A DNA stretch of 64,000 nucleotides from Roseovarius sp. (GCA_014359765.1 JACIYT010000001.1:327569-391568), one strand, 5' to 3'. Shown: positions 53,905 to 63,346, counted from the first letter of the stretch. Notes: generated from the sequence alone by a model not told the origin. Program-made: numbers and translations.

Positions 53905-55101
53905 GTGAGCGAGGTGCGCGCGCAATACGAGGCCTATCCCTATCCCGAACGCGATCCCGCCGACGAGCGCAAGCGGCTGATCACCGGCTCGCCCTCGCAT
54001 GTTCTGGAGGTGGATCATTTCGTGTTCGAGGGCGCGCGCGACTGGTCGCGCCCCCTGCGGGTGCTGGTGGCCGGCGGCGGCACGGGGGACGGGCTCATCC
54101 AGTTGGCGCAGCAGTTGAAGGATGCGGGCCGGGTGGCGGAGATCACCTATCTCGACCTTTCCACCGCGTCGCGCAAGATCGCCGAGGAACGGGCGCGGGT
54201 GCGCGGCCTGGCCGGTATCCGCTTTGTCACCGGCAGCCTTCTGGACGCCGCCGAGCATGGCAGCTTTGACTATATCGACTGTTGCGGGGTGCTCCATCAC
54301 CTGCCCGACCCGGCGGCGGGGTTTGCCGCGCTGCTGGCGGCGCTGGCGCCGGGGGGTGGCATGGGGTTCATGGTCTATGCGCCCTATGGGCGGTCGGGTG
54401 TCTATCCGTTGCAGGAGGCGTTCGGCGCGCTTTTTCAGGGGCTTGCGCCCGAGGCGCGGCTACGGGCCGCGCGCAGGCTGGTGGCGGGGCTGCCCGAGGG
54501 GCATCCGTTCCGCGCCAACATCAATCTCGGCGATCACAAGGACAGCGACGCGGGTTTTTACGACCTGCTGCTGCATTCGCAGGATCGGGCGTTCGATGTG
54601 GCGGCGCTGATCGGGATGCTGGGGGAGACGGGCTGGCACCTGACGGGATTTGCCCTTCCCGCGCTCTATGATCTGGCGCGGATCACCGAGCCGCCCGCTC
54701 ATCTCGACGCCGTGGCGCGCATGGCCGTGGCCGAAAGGCTCCGCGGCACGATCAAGACCCATGTCGGCTATGCGGTGCGTGCGACCGAGGCGCGGGGGCC
54801 GGCGACGGGCACGAACCGGGCGCTGGTGCCGCATCTCAAGGGGGTGCGCGCGGGGGAGTTGGCGCGCGCGGTGGCGGCGGGGCAGGGGCCGATGCTGGGC
54901 TTTGGCGGGATCAGCGCGCGGCTCGTCCTGCCGCGCGCGGCGGCGCGGCTCATCGCCCTGGTGGACGGGCGGCGCAGCCTGGCCGAAATCGCCGCCCTCG
55001 CCGGCACCGATCCGATCGCCATGGGGGCGCTCTGGGCGAAGATCGAGCGCGCGCTGGGCGATCATGGCCTGCTGCTCTATTCGTCGATCTTGCGGCGGTG
55101 A
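53905..55101 (+). CDS. Class I SAM-dependent methyltransferase with C-terminal helical domain
   Basis: This 398-residue protein begins SEVRAQYEAYPYPERDPADE, a start seen in a family of bacterial methyltransferases. The SAM loop is VLVAGGGTGDGLIQLAQQL, followed by TYLDLSTASRKIAEERARVR, and DYIDCCGVLHHLPDP is the catalytic-side motif. The region after residue 290 is separate: VPHLKGVRAGELARAV and ALVDGRRSLAEIAALAG look like a winged-helix fold of the PqqD-like type. Substrate unknown. The start is GTG at 53905; the in-frame ATG upstream lies inside the AsmA gene. Confidence 0.82.
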   Translation: MSEVRAQYEAYPYPERDPADERKRLITGSPSHVLEVDHFVFEGARDWSRPLRVLVAGGGTGDGLIQLAQQLKDAGRVAEITYLDLSTASRKIAEERARVRGLAGIRFVTGSLLDAAEHGSFDYIDCCGVLHHLPDPAAGFAALLAALAPGGGMGFMVYAPYGRSGVYPLQEAFGALFQGLAPEARLRAARRLVAGLPEGHPFRANINLGDHKDSDAGFYDLLLHSQDRAFDVAALIGMLGETGWHLTGFALPALYDLARITEPPAHLDAVARMAVAERLRGTIKTHVGYAVRATEARGPATGTNRALVPHLKGVRAGELARAVAAGQGPMLGFGGISARLVLPRAAARLIALVDGRRSLAEIAALAGTDPIAMGALWAKIERALGDHGLLLYSSILRR

Positions 55102-55169
55102 CGCCGCGGCAATTGCCGGCTCCGGCGCGGTGCTGATAACATGGTCGGGCAAGGCAGGAGGAGACCATC

Positions 55170-56216
55170 ATGCTGACACGTCTGGCATCGGACACTCATG
55201 AGGAGGTGTATCGCGTCGAGGATCGTGACAGCGGCCTCACCGGGTTCATCGCGCTGCATTCCACCCGGCTCGGGCCGGCGGCGGGTGGGCTCCGGATGCG
55301 GCCCTATCCGGACGAGGCGGCGGCGCTTGAGGATGTGCTCAACCTCGCGCGCGGCATGAGCTACAAGAACGCCGCCGCGGGCCTGCCGCTCGGTGGTGGC
55401 AAGGCGGTGATCATGGGCGATGCGGCGCGCGACAAGACGCCGGAGCTGCTGCGCGCCATGGGTCGGGCGATCGACGCGCTGGGCGGGCGCTACTGGACCG
55501 CCGAGGACATGGGCATGTCGCCTGCGGACATGGCCGAGATCGCGCGCGAGACGCGCTATGTCGCCGGGCGCGAGAGCGGGGCCCATGCGAGCGGCGACCC
55601 CTCGCCGGTGACGGCGCGCGGCGTGCTGGGGGCGATGCGGGCGGGCGCGGCCCGGCTCTGGGGGGGGGACGATCTGGCGGGCCGCAGCGTGGCGGTGCAG
55701 GGGCTGGGTCATGTCGGCTGGCATCTGTGCCGGCTGCTTGCCGAGGGGGGCGCGGAGCTTCTCGTGGCGGATATGGATGCGGAGCGCGTGGCAGCGGCGG
55801 TGCAGGCCTTTGGCGCGCGCGAGATCCCGCCCGCCGCGATCCATGCCGCGCAGGCCGACGTGTTCGCGCCCTGTGCCATCGGCGGGGTTCTCAACCACCG
55901 CACCATCCCCGAGATCCGCGCCGCCATGGTCTGCGGGGCGGCCAACAACCAGCTCGCCACGCCCGGTGATGCCGACCGGCTCCATCGGCGCGGCATTCTC
56001 TACCTGCCGGACTATGTGGCCAATGGCGGCGGGATCATCAATGTCGCCGCCGAGATCCTGTGCATCGCGGATCGCGGCCCCTGGGTCGAAGAGCGCCTCG
56101 CGGCGATGCGCGCCATGATGGAACGGCTGCTCGCGCGGGCGGCGCAGGAGGGGGCGAGCCCCGCGCCGGTCGCCGATCGCATGGTCGAGGAGGTGCTTTT
56201 CGGGGATGCGCGATGA
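55170..56216 (+). CDS. Leu/Phe/Val/Glu-type amino acid dehydrogenase
   Basis: This 348-residue enzyme of the Glu/Leu/Phe/Val dehydrogenase family has GMSYKNAAAGLPLGGGKAVI, with the substrate-binding lysines, ASGDPSPVTARGV with the catalytic Asp region, and VAVQGLGHVGWHLCRLLAEG as the NAD-binding loop. The length fits leucine/phenylalanine dehydrogenases rather than glutamate dehydrogenase (about 420 or more). It reversibly deaminates branched-chain or aromatic amino acids. The preferred substrate is not readable from the sequence. Confidence 0.9.
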   Translation: MLTRLASDTHEEVYRVEDRDSGLTGFIALHSTRLGPAAGGLRMRPYPDEAAALEDVLNLARGMSYKNAAAGLPLGGGKAVIMGDAARDKTPELLRAMGRAIDALGGRYWTAEDMGMSPADMAEIARETRYVAGRESGAHASGDPSPVTARGVLGAMRAGAARLWGGDDLAGRSVAVQGLGHVGWHLCRLLAEGGAELLVADMDAERVAAAVQAFGAREIPPAAIHAAQADVFAPCAIGGVLNHRTIPEIRAAMVCGAANNQLATPGDADRLHRRGILYLPDYVANGGGIINVAAEILCIADRGPWVEERLAAMRAMMERLLARAAQEGASPAPVADRMVEEVLFGDAR

Positions 56217-56271
56217 GGCGAGGACCGGGCCGGCCCCGGTCAGGCCGGGGCCTCTGGCGGGAGGTTGGCGG

Positions 56272-57207
56272 ATGCGCGGTTTGATCCTGTCCGGGCTGGC
56301 AGTGGTGCTCGGGGGGGCGGTGGCGGCTGCAGCGGCTGATCTGCGGCTGGGCGAGCGGGTGAGCCTTGCCCATGGCAGCTATGATATCGGGGGCGGGATG
56401 ACCGTGGCGGCGGAGCTGCGCCCGACTGCCGATGGCGGCACCGCGCTCTGCGGGGCCTGGGCCGAGAGCAGCGATCTGGCCGCCGTGACCGTGGGCGCGG
56501 CGCGCGAGACCCTCGCGCTGGCCTATGTCCATGTCGAGGGGCGGCGGGTGGCGCGCGATCTGCGCTTCATGCCGAAGATCGCGCCGCGCCTCGATTACGC
56601 AGGCGCGCCCGCGCGCTGTCGGGCGATCGATCTGCCGTGGCGCGCGGGGCGTGTGCCCGAGGTCTTTCTGCCGCGCCGCGTCATCCGACCGGCAAACCGC
56701 GACACGGGCGGCAACCAGGTGACGTTCAGCCCGACGGGCATGGGGGCGATGTCGGGCGCGCTCGATCCGGTGGCGGTGCTGCGCCGGCAGATCGGCACGG
56801 TGCCGCTGTCGCCGCGGGCGCGGGTGGCGGAGGGACATTACAGCAGCGGCGGCGGGCTGCGCCTCGCCGTGGAGCTGGTGGCGAAGAACGGACAGGCGGC
56901 GCTCTGCGGTGCGTGGTCGGACCTGCCGGGGCAGGTGGCCCGGACCGAGCCGCTGGGGCGGGCGGTGCTGCGCGAGGCGGTGATCATGCTCGGCCAGGAG
57001 CGGCTCGCGGTCGATGCCGGCGGGTTCCGCCGGGTGCCGGCGCGCGCCGATTACACCGGCGCCACGGCGAACTGTCTCGACACGGGGCTGGGCTGGACGC
57101 CGGGGCGGGACCGCGCGCCGCTGCGCATCATTCTGCCCGCCCGCGTGGTCTATCGCACCACCACGACGCAGGGCACGCAGATCATCCGGTTCGCGCCGCG
57201 CGATTGA
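56272..57207 (+). CDS. Secreted protein with two tandem homologous domains
   Basis: This 311-residue protein has a signal peptide (LILSGLAVVLGGAVAAAA). The mature part consists of two repeats of about 140 residues. Each starts near RVSLAHGSYDIGGG or RVAEGHYSSGGG, then has ALCGAW, a middle stretch with YAGAPARC or YTGATANC, and ends with FLPRRVIRP plus QVTFSP or ILPARVVYR plus QIIRFAP. The two cysteines per repeat fit one disulfide each. I do not recognise the family. It lies downstream of the dehydrogenase and is convergent with the opp operon. Confidence 0.75.
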   Translation: MRGLILSGLAVVLGGAVAAAAADLRLGERVSLAHGSYDIGGGMTVAAELRPTADGGTALCGAWAESSDLAAVTVGAARETLALAYVHVEGRRVARDLRFMPKIAPRLDYAGAPARCRAIDLPWRAGRVPEVFLPRRVIRPANRDTGGNQVTFSPTGMGAMSGALDPVAVLRRQIGTVPLSPRARVAEGHYSSGGGLRLAVELVAKNGQAALCGAWSDLPGQVARTEPLGRAVLREAVIMLGQERLAVDAGGFRRVPARADYTGATANCLDTGLGWTPGRDRAPLRIILPARVVYRTTTTQGTQIIRFAPRD

Positions 57208-57212
57208 CGAGG

Positions 57213-58178
57213 CTACTCCGCCATGTGACAGGCCACCCGCGCCCCGCCCACGGCGCGCATCTCCGGGCGCTCGCGTCGGCACCGCTCGACGGCGATGGGG
57301 CAGCGCGGGTGAAAGGCGCAGCCCGAGGGCGGGTTGATCGGGTCGGGGATCTCGCCCCTGGGCGGCACGATCTCGCGGCCGAACCCGTCCATCCGGGGCG
57401 CGGCATCGAACAGCATCTGCGTATAGGGATGGCGCGGCGTGGCGAAAAGCGTGTCGCGCGGCGCCTCCTCCACCAGCCGCCCGAGATAGAGCACGCCGAT
57501 CACATCGGCCATGTGCTGCACCACCGTGAGATCATGGCTGATGAAGAGATAGGTGAGGCCGAATTCCTCGCGCAGGTCGCTCATCAGGTTCAGCACCTGC
57601 GCCTGCACGCTCACATCAAGCGCCGAGGTGGGCTCGTCGCAGACGATCACGCGCGGCTCGGAGGCCAGCGCGCGGGCGATGCAGATGCGCTGCCGCTGCC
57701 CGCCGGAAAACTCGTGCGGATACTTGTCGGCATCCCCCGCCGCGAGGCCCACCTGTTCGAGCAATCGCTCGGCCAGCCCCGCTGTCGCGCCGCCGCGCAC
57801 CGCCACCGGCTCCTCGATGATGGCGCGCACCCGCCAGCGCGGGTTGAGCGAGGCGAACGGGTCCTGAAAGATCATCTGGATATCGGAGCGCACCCGCGCG
57901 ATGGCCTCGGCATCGCTGGACCCGGCAAGATCCACGCCACCGATCTCGACCGCGCCGGAGGTGGGCCGCAAGAGGCCCACCACCATCTTGCCGATGGTGG
58001 ACTTGCCCGACCCGCTCTCGCCCACCAGCGCATAGACCGATCTTTCCGGCACCTCGAAGGAGACATCCGAAACGGCGGTCAGATGCGCCCTGGGCAGCCG
58101 CTCGATCACCCGGTTGAGCCAGGGTTTCGACACGTCGAAGACGCGGGTGAGATTGCGGACCGAAATGAGCGCGCTCAT
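57213..58178 (-). CDS. Peptide-type ABC transporter ATP-binding protein (F subunit)
   Basis: This 321-residue ATPase of the OppF/DppF type has Walker A GESGSGKS, signature EFSGGQ, Walker B VIVCDEP and a switch histidine in FISHDL. The oligopeptide ATPase C-terminal domain has the cysteine pattern CAFHPRCPIAVERC, which fits the Fe-S-like or zinc cluster of Opp ATPases. The start overlaps the D-subunit stop (ATGA), so F follows D. It is the last gene of the second importer. Confidence 0.94.
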   Translation of the reverse strand: MSALISVRNLTRVFDVSKPWLNRVIERLPRAHLTAVSDVSFEVPERSVYALVGESGSGKSTIGKMVVGLLRPTSGAVEIGGVDLAGSSDAEAIARVRSDIQMIFQDPFASLNPRWRVRAIIEEPVAVRGGATAGLAERLLEQVGLAAGDADKYPHEFSGGQRQRICIARALASEPRVIVCDEPTSALDVSVQAQVLNLMSDLREEFGLTYLFISHDLTVVQHMADVIGVLYLGRLVEEAPRDTLFATPRHPYTQMLFDAAPRMDGFGREIVPPRGEIPDPINPPSGCAFHPRCPIAVERCRRERPEMRAVGGARVACHMAE

Positions 58179-59164
58179 GCCACATCCTCGCCCGCCGCCT
58201 GCACCAGCGGATACCAGCAGGCCGCGCGCCCGCCGCATCCCGAAACCGTCGGCGCGGGATCGCGGCGGCAGGGCGCATCGGCGCGGTCGCAGCGCGGATG
58301 AAAGGCGCAGCCCTCAGGCAGCGCGTCAAGCCGCGGCATCGCACCGGGGATCTGGCGCAGCCGCCGCTGCCCGAGGCTCGCCAGCGGGGTCGAGGCCATC
58401 AGCCCCGCCGTGTAGGGATGGGCCGCATTCTGGATCACCTCGCGCACCGGGCCGATTTCCGCCAGCCGCCCGGCATAGACCACCGCCACCCGGTCGGCGG
58501 CCTCGGCGATCACGCCCATGTCATGCGTGACCAGCATCACCGCCAGCCCCCGCTCGCGGCAGAGCCGCTTCAGAAGCGCCAGGATCTGCGCCTGCACGCT
58601 CACGTCGAGCGCGGTGGTGGGCTCATCAGCGATGACCAGTTCCGGCTCGGCGCAGAGCGCGAGCGCGATCACCACCCGCTGCCGCATCCCGCCCGAGAAC
58701 TCGAACGGGTAGGAGCCGATCCGCTGACGCGCCGCCGGGATGCCCACCTCGTCGAGCAGGGCTATGGCGCGGGCCTGCGCCTCGGCCTCGCCGAGGCCGA
58801 GATGCACGCGGATCGTCTCGGTGAGCTGGTCGCCGACGGTCAAGAGCGGGTTGAGCGAGGTGAGCGGGTCCTGAAAGATCATGCCGATCCGCTTGCCGCG
58901 AATGCGCCGCATTGCCTCCGGGGGCAGGGTGTCGATGCGCGCGCCCTTGAGGTGAACCTCGCCGCCGGCGATTCGCGCCGGGGGCTCCAGCAGGCCGATC
59001 ACGGCATTGCCGGTCATGGATTTGCCCGCCCCCGATTCCCCCACCACGCCGAGCGTCTCACCCGCCGCGATGTCGAGGCTCACCCCGTCCACCGGGCGCA
59101 GGATGCCGCGCCGCGTGGGGATTTCGACGGTGAGGTTTCGGACGGAGAGGACGGGGGTGGTCAT
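58175..59164 (-). CDS. Peptide-type ABC transporter ATP-binding protein (D subunit)
   Basis: This 329-residue ATPase of the OppD/DppD type has Walker A GESGAGKS, signature EFSGGM, Walker B LVIADEP and the switch histidine in LVTHDMG. The C-terminal cluster CAFHPRCDRADAPC is present. I placed the start at the ATG at 59164; the frame is open 7 codons further. Unusually, a 334-bp gap with inverted repeats separates it from the permease C gene. Confidence 0.94.
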   Translation of the reverse strand: MTTPVLSVRNLTVEIPTRRGILRPVDGVSLDIAAGETLGVVGESGAGKSMTGNAVIGLLEPPARIAGGEVHLKGARIDTLPPEAMRRIRGKRIGMIFQDPLTSLNPLLTVGDQLTETIRVHLGLGEAEAQARAIALLDEVGIPAARQRIGSYPFEFSGGMRQRVVIALALCAEPELVIADEPTTALDVSVQAQILALLKRLCRERGLAVMLVTHDMGVIAEAADRVAVVYAGRLAEIGPVREVIQNAAHPYTAGLMASTPLASLGQRRLRQIPGAMPRLDALPEGCAFHPRCDRADAPCRRDPAPTVSGCGGRAACWYPLVQAAGEDVA

Positions 59165-59275
59165 GGGCGGCATATCTCGAAACATTCCAATTTCGCTCCA
59201 AGCACAACAATGCTGCGGAGGAAGGGGGAGAGCACCACAAAGCTGTTGCGCGAGACCGAACCACCTGGCCCCCGC

Positions 59276-59441
59276 GCGGAATCAAGGCGTGCTTGCACGC
59301 CGCCGCGCGAGCGCCCGACCGCCCACCCGGGCGGGCGCTTTTGCAACGTCGTAGCCCGCTCAGACGTTGAAGTATTTTGCACCATAAAGTGCTGACCGCT
59401 GATGTTGCTGCGCCCACCCGGCGGTCGGGCACTCGCACGGC
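59276..59441. repeat. Repeats in the oppC-oppD gap
   Basis: The left part (59276-59339) matches the right half of the composite repeat at 41891-41951. A second block at 59410-59441 is a near-inverse of 59302-59338: both contain GCGCCC, CCCGG, CGGTCGGGC and CTCGC in order, with a 5-bp gap in one. The two form an inverted pair about 70 bp apart. The 334-bp gap (59165-59498) has no supported gene. Confidence 0.75.
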
Positions 59442-59498
59442 TTCGGATCGCCAAGCTATACCTCCCAAAGCTGCGCATTACCTGCCCAATGCCCCTCA

Positions 59499-60446
59499 CT
59501 ACCGCAGCCTCGGATTGAGCGCATCGCGCAGCCAGTCACCCAGCAGGTTCACCGCCAGCGCCAGCGCCAGCAGCGTCAGCGCCGGAAAGAGCAGGATCCA
59601 CCACTCCCCCGAGAAGAGAAACCCCTGTCCGATGCGAATGAGCGTGCCGAGCGAAGGCTGCGTCGGCGGCGCGCCCACCCCCAGAAATGACAGCGTCGCC
59701 TCGGCGATGATCGCCAGCGCCAGCGAAATCGTGGCAATCACCAGCACCGGGTTGAGCACGTTGGGCAGGATATGGCGCAGCATGATCGACAGCGGCCGGC
59801 GCCCGATGAGCCGCGCCGCCTGCACGTATTCGCGCCCCTTCTCCACCATCGTCGCCCCCCGCACCACCCGCGCGAACTGCACCCAGTCCGACAGGCCAAT
59901 CGCCAGGATCAGCACCCAGATCGCCATCTGGTCGCGGTATTCGGGCGGCGTGATCCCCTTGGCGATGCCAAAGATCAGCATCGCCACCAGGATCGCCGGA
60001 AAGGTCAGCTGCACATCGGCCACGCGCATGATGATGGTCTCGGTCCAGCCGCCGAGATAGCCCGCCAGCAGCCCCAGCGTCACCCCGATCACCATCGCCA
60101 GCAGCACCGCCGAGAACCCCACGAAAAGCGAGATGCGCATCCCGTAGAGAATGGTCGAGAACACGTCGCGCCCCTGATCGTCGGTGCCCATGAGAAACAC
60201 CTCGCCGGTAAAGGCATTGGGTTCCATCGGCGGGGTAAAGCCGTTCATGAGGTTGAGCGAGGCGGGATCGAACGGGTTATGCGGCGCGATGACCGGCGCA
60301 AGGACTGCCGCCAGCACCAGCACCACCACCACCGCGCCCGAGACCATCGCCACCGGCGCATGGCGAAAGGACCAGATGAAATCGCTCTGCCACGCGCGGG
60401 CGAGGCGCGAGGCGGGCGCTGCGGGGGTCAGGGCCTCGTCGCTCAT
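59499..60446 (-). CDS. Peptide-type ABC transporter permease (C subunit)
   Basis: This 315-residue permease of the OppC/DppC family has an N-terminal cytoplasmic stretch, a first helix VVVVLVLAAVLAPVIAPHNP, and then VFLMGTDDQGRDVFSTILYG, the standard family block. The EAA loop is EYVQAARLIGRRPLSIMLRH. Its ATG overlaps the stop of the B subunit gene (ATGA). It is separated from the ATPase genes by a repeat-rich gap. Confidence 0.94.
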   Translation of the reverse strand: MSDEALTPAAPASRLARAWQSDFIWSFRHAPVAMVSGAVVVVLVLAAVLAPVIAPHNPFDPASLNLMNGFTPPMEPNAFTGEVFLMGTDDQGRDVFSTILYGMRISLFVGFSAVLLAMVIGVTLGLLAGYLGGWTETIIMRVADVQLTFPAILVAMLIFGIAKGITPPEYRDQMAIWVLILAIGLSDWVQFARVVRGATMVEKGREYVQAARLIGRRPLSIMLRHILPNVLNPVLVIATISLALAIIAEATLSFLGVGAPPTQPSLGTLIRIGQGFLFSGEWWILLFPALTLLALALAVNLLGDWLRDALNPRLR

Positions 60447-61429
60447 GCCTTGGCCTCCGTGCCGCGATCGAGCCGCAGGCGCGGATCAATGGCGAAATAG
60501 AGCAGATCGACAATGAGGTTGATGCCCACGAACATCACCGAAATCAGCATCAGATAGGCCGCCATCACCGGAATATCGACGAACTGCACCGCGTTGATGA
60601 AGAGAAGCCCCACGCCCGGCCACTGAAACACCGTCTCGGTGATGATCGCAAAGGCGATGATCGAGCCCAGTTGCAGCCCCGTCACCGTGATCACCGGCAC
60701 CATCGTGTTCTTGAGAGCGTGGCGGAAATTGATGATCTTCTCCGGTAGCCCGCGTGCGCGGGCAAAGCGGATGTAATCCATGCGCAGCACCTCCAGCATC
60801 TCGGTGCGCACCAGCCGCATGATCAGCGTCATCTGATAGAGGCCGAGCGTGATCGCGGGCAGGATCAGCGCCTTCAACCCGGTCGCCGTGAGAAACCCCG
60901 TGGTCCATCCACCGATACGCACCACCTCGCCGCGCCCGAAACTCGGCAGCCATTTCAGCTCTACCGCGAACACATAGATGAGCAGGATGCCGATGAGGAA
61001 CGTGGGCAAGGACACCCCGATGAGCGAGACGGTCATGATCACATTGGCCGCCACGCCGCGCCGCCGGATCGCGGTAAAGACGCCAAGAGCGATCCCCCCC
61101 ACCAGCGCCATGATCCCCGACACGAAGGCCAGTTCCAGCGTCGCCGGCGCGCGTTCCAGAAGGATGTCGGCGACCGGCCGCCCCTGCCGATAGCTCAGCC
61201 CGAAATTGCCCTGCGCGGCCTGGGTCAGGAATTTCCAGTATTGCACCGGGAACGGCCGGTCGAGGCCCAGCTCGGCGGTCAGCCGCTCGATATCGGCCTG
61301 GGTGCGCTCCTGCCCCAGCATCGCATCGACCGGGTCGCCGACAAAGCGGAACATGGCAAAGGCCACCAGACCCACGACCAGCAGCACCAGCACCGATTGC
61401 CCGACACGGCGGAGAATATAGGCCAGCAT
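60443..61429 (-). CDS. Peptide-type ABC transporter permease (B subunit)
   Basis: This 328-residue permease of the OppB/DppB family starts MLAYILRRVGQSVLVLLVVG. LTAELGLDRPFPVQYWKFLT and GNFGLSYRQGRPVADILLER are family blocks. The EAA loop is DYIRFARARGLPEKIINFRH. It overlaps the C-subunit gene by ATGA and lies 52 bp after the binding-protein gene. Confidence 0.94.
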   Translation of the reverse strand: MLAYILRRVGQSVLVLLVVGLVAFAMFRFVGDPVDAMLGQERTQADIERLTAELGLDRPFPVQYWKFLTQAAQGNFGLSYRQGRPVADILLERAPATLELAFVSGIMALVGGIALGVFTAIRRRGVAANVIMTVSLIGVSLPTFLIGILLIYVFAVELKWLPSFGRGEVVRIGGWTTGFLTATGLKALILPAITLGLYQMTLIMRLVRTEMLEVLRMDYIRFARARGLPEKIINFRHALKNTMVPVITVTGLQLGSIIAFAIITETVFQWPGVGLLFINAVQFVDIPVMAAYLMLISVMFVGINLIVDLLYFAIDPRLRLDRGTEAKA

Positions 61430-61481
61430 CGCGCGCCCCCTGAGCGTGCCGGGCGGCGGGACTACCGCCGCCCGGATGCGG

Positions 61482-63059
61482 TCACTTCATGGTGAAGAAT
61501 TTCATCTTCGGATCGTCCTCGGGGCTGACCTCGATGCCCACGTTCTGCTTCATCCCCCAGTTCAGCACCTGGTGGTGGATCGGCAGATAGAGCACCTCGT
61601 CCTGCACCACTTCCCAGATTTCGGCGATGGTGGCGTTGCGCTTGTCGAGATCGGTCTCCGAGGACAGGCTCACGATCTTGGCGTCAAGCTCGGGGTTGGA
61701 ATACCCGGTGGCGTTCCAGCTGCCGCGCTGCTCGCCGCGCGTATGCACGAGAAAGTTGAAGATATACTCGCTGTCATAGGTCGGCACGCCCCAGCCCAGC
61801 ATGTAGAAATCCGTCCCCCCCGAAGAGATGAGCGGGAAATGCTGCGCCTTGGGCTGGGCGTTGAGGTTCACCTTGATGCCGATCTGGCCGAACATGCCGA
61901 CGGCGGCCTGGCAGATCGCCTCGTCGTTGATGTAGCGGTCGTTCGGACAGTCGAGCTGGATCGCGAACCCGTCGCCATAGCCCGCCTCTGCCATCAGCGC
62001 CTTGGCGCGGTCGATATCGGTCTCGATCTGGTCCATCTCGGCGGTCCAGCCATTGACAAAGGGCGGCGCGATGATGCCCGCGGGCTGGCTCTGGCCGCGC
62101 ATCACCACCTGCTTGATCGCATCGCGGTTGATCGCCAGGTTCATCGCCCGGCGCACGCGCACATCCGAGAGCGGGTTCTTGCCCTCGACATTGTCATTGG
62201 CGATGTCATCCGGCCCGAGATGCAGCCCGAAAAAGATCGTCCGGTTCTGCGGCGCGGTCTTGACGACAAGGCCATCGGTCGCGGCCACGCGCTGGAGATC
62301 CTGCACCGGCACGTCCTGGATGAAATCCACCTCGCCCGACAGCAGCGCCGCCACCCGCGTCGCGGCGTTCTGGATGGGGGTATAGACGATCTCGCTCACC
62401 TCGAGCGGGAATTCGCCCTTGCCCCAATACGCCTCGTTGCGGGTGAGCACGGTCTTCACGTCCGGCTCGCGGCTCACCAGCTTGTAGGCGCCGGTGCCGT
62501 TGGCGTTGGTCGCGGCAAACGTGGTCTCGCCCGCGTCCATGTTCTGCACCTCGAGCGCGCCATTGGCCTCGGCCCAGCCGCTATCCATGATGAAGAGGTT
62601 GGTCAGGTTCGAGGGCAGGATCGGGTTCGGCCCGTCGGTGACGAATTCCACCGTGTGATCCCCCACCGCGCGCACCTCCACGACCGAGGACAGAAGCTCC
62701 TTCATCCGCGAATTGTCGGATTTGGCGCGGTTGATCGAGAACACCACATCCTCGGCGGTGAAATCCGCGCCGTCATGGTATTTGACGCCCTGCCGAAGGG
62801 TAAAGACCCACACGTTCGGATCATCGGCTTTCGGTGCCCAGTCCGTCGCAAGGGCGGCCTGAAAGGCGCCCGTCATGTCACGGATGATCAGCGGCTCGTA
62901 GATCTGGTGGGCGAGCGTATGCGTCGGCCCCTCGTTCTGCGCATGAGGATCGAGCGTGAGCGAGTCGCCCGCCCGCGCCCAGCGCAGCGTTTCGGCGGTG
63001 GCGGGAATGGCCGTCGAGGCCATCAGCGCGGCCAGCGCAAATCCGGTCAGTCGGGTCAT
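61482..63059 (-). CDS. Peptide-type ABC transporter substrate-binding protein
   Basis: This 525-residue family-5 binding protein has a Sec signal peptide (ALAALMASTAIPATAE). The mature part has LRWARAGDSLTLDPHAQNEG, YEPLI, FTLRQGVKYHDGADFTAEDV and VRRAMNLAINRDAIKQVV, typical of DppA/OppA-type proteins. GRP-like substrates cannot be told apart by eye. It is the first gene of the second importer, followed by B, C, D and F. A hairpin-like inverted repeat lies 120 bp upstream. Confidence 0.92.
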   Translation of the reverse strand: MTRLTGFALAALMASTAIPATAETLRWARAGDSLTLDPHAQNEGPTHTLAHQIYEPLIIRDMTGAFQAALATDWAPKADDPNVWVFTLRQGVKYHDGADFTAEDVVFSINRAKSDNSRMKELLSSVVEVRAVGDHTVEFVTDGPNPILPSNLTNLFIMDSGWAEANGALEVQNMDAGETTFAATNANGTGAYKLVSREPDVKTVLTRNEAYWGKGEFPLEVSEIVYTPIQNAATRVAALLSGEVDFIQDVPVQDLQRVAATDGLVVKTAPQNRTIFFGLHLGPDDIANDNVEGKNPLSDVRVRRAMNLAINRDAIKQVVMRGQSQPAGIIAPPFVNGWTAEMDQIETDIDRAKALMAEAGYGDGFAIQLDCPNDRYINDEAICQAAVGMFGQIGIKVNLNAQPKAQHFPLISSGGTDFYMLGWGVPTYDSEYIFNFLVHTRGEQRGSWNATGYSNPELDAKIVSLSSETDLDKRNATIAEIWEVVQDEVLYLPIHHQVLNWGMKQNVGIEVSPEDDPKMKFFTMK

Positions 63060-63178
63060 GGTGTGATCTCCCTTCCATGGCGTTCCGGGCTCATCCGGCC
63101 CGGTGTGACCGCGAGCCTAGCCGCGCCCCGGCGGCGGGGCAAGCGCAAGCTGCGCGCGCGAACGCGAGGGAAAGCGAA

Positions 63179-63199
63179 ACCTGCCTGCCAGACAGGCAG
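63179..63199. promoter_or_regulatory. 8-bp inverted repeat upstream of the importer operon
   Basis: ACTGCCTG and CAGGCAGT pair perfectly around CCAGA, 120 bp upstream of the binding-protein ATG. It could be an operator or a hairpin; no regulator can be named. Confidence 0.35.
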
Positions 63200-63312
63200 T
63201 CTCGGTGCGGTGTTTTCCCCGCATGGGTCGCTGTGGAAGAAAGCCCCTGCCACCAGTCAACATTCAGAATGCGGGGGGCTATGATGCGTGAGGTGTTTCA
63301 GAACGCTCCGTG

Positions 63313-63346
63313 GCGCGGGCGTTCAGGTCTTGCTCCAAATGCGCGG
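63313..63346. repeat. Dispersed repeat, left part only
   Basis: This 34-bp copy of 41861-41894 differs by one base (T for A in the GCWCCAAATG stretch). It lies in the gap upstream of the second importer and, unlike the copy at 41.9 kb, is not followed by the GGAATCAAGGCG part. Confidence 0.8.

Noticed and set aside
41861..63346. Repeats as a CRISPR array
   Set aside because: Copies are kilobases apart, partial and not regularly spaced, and no cas genes are present.
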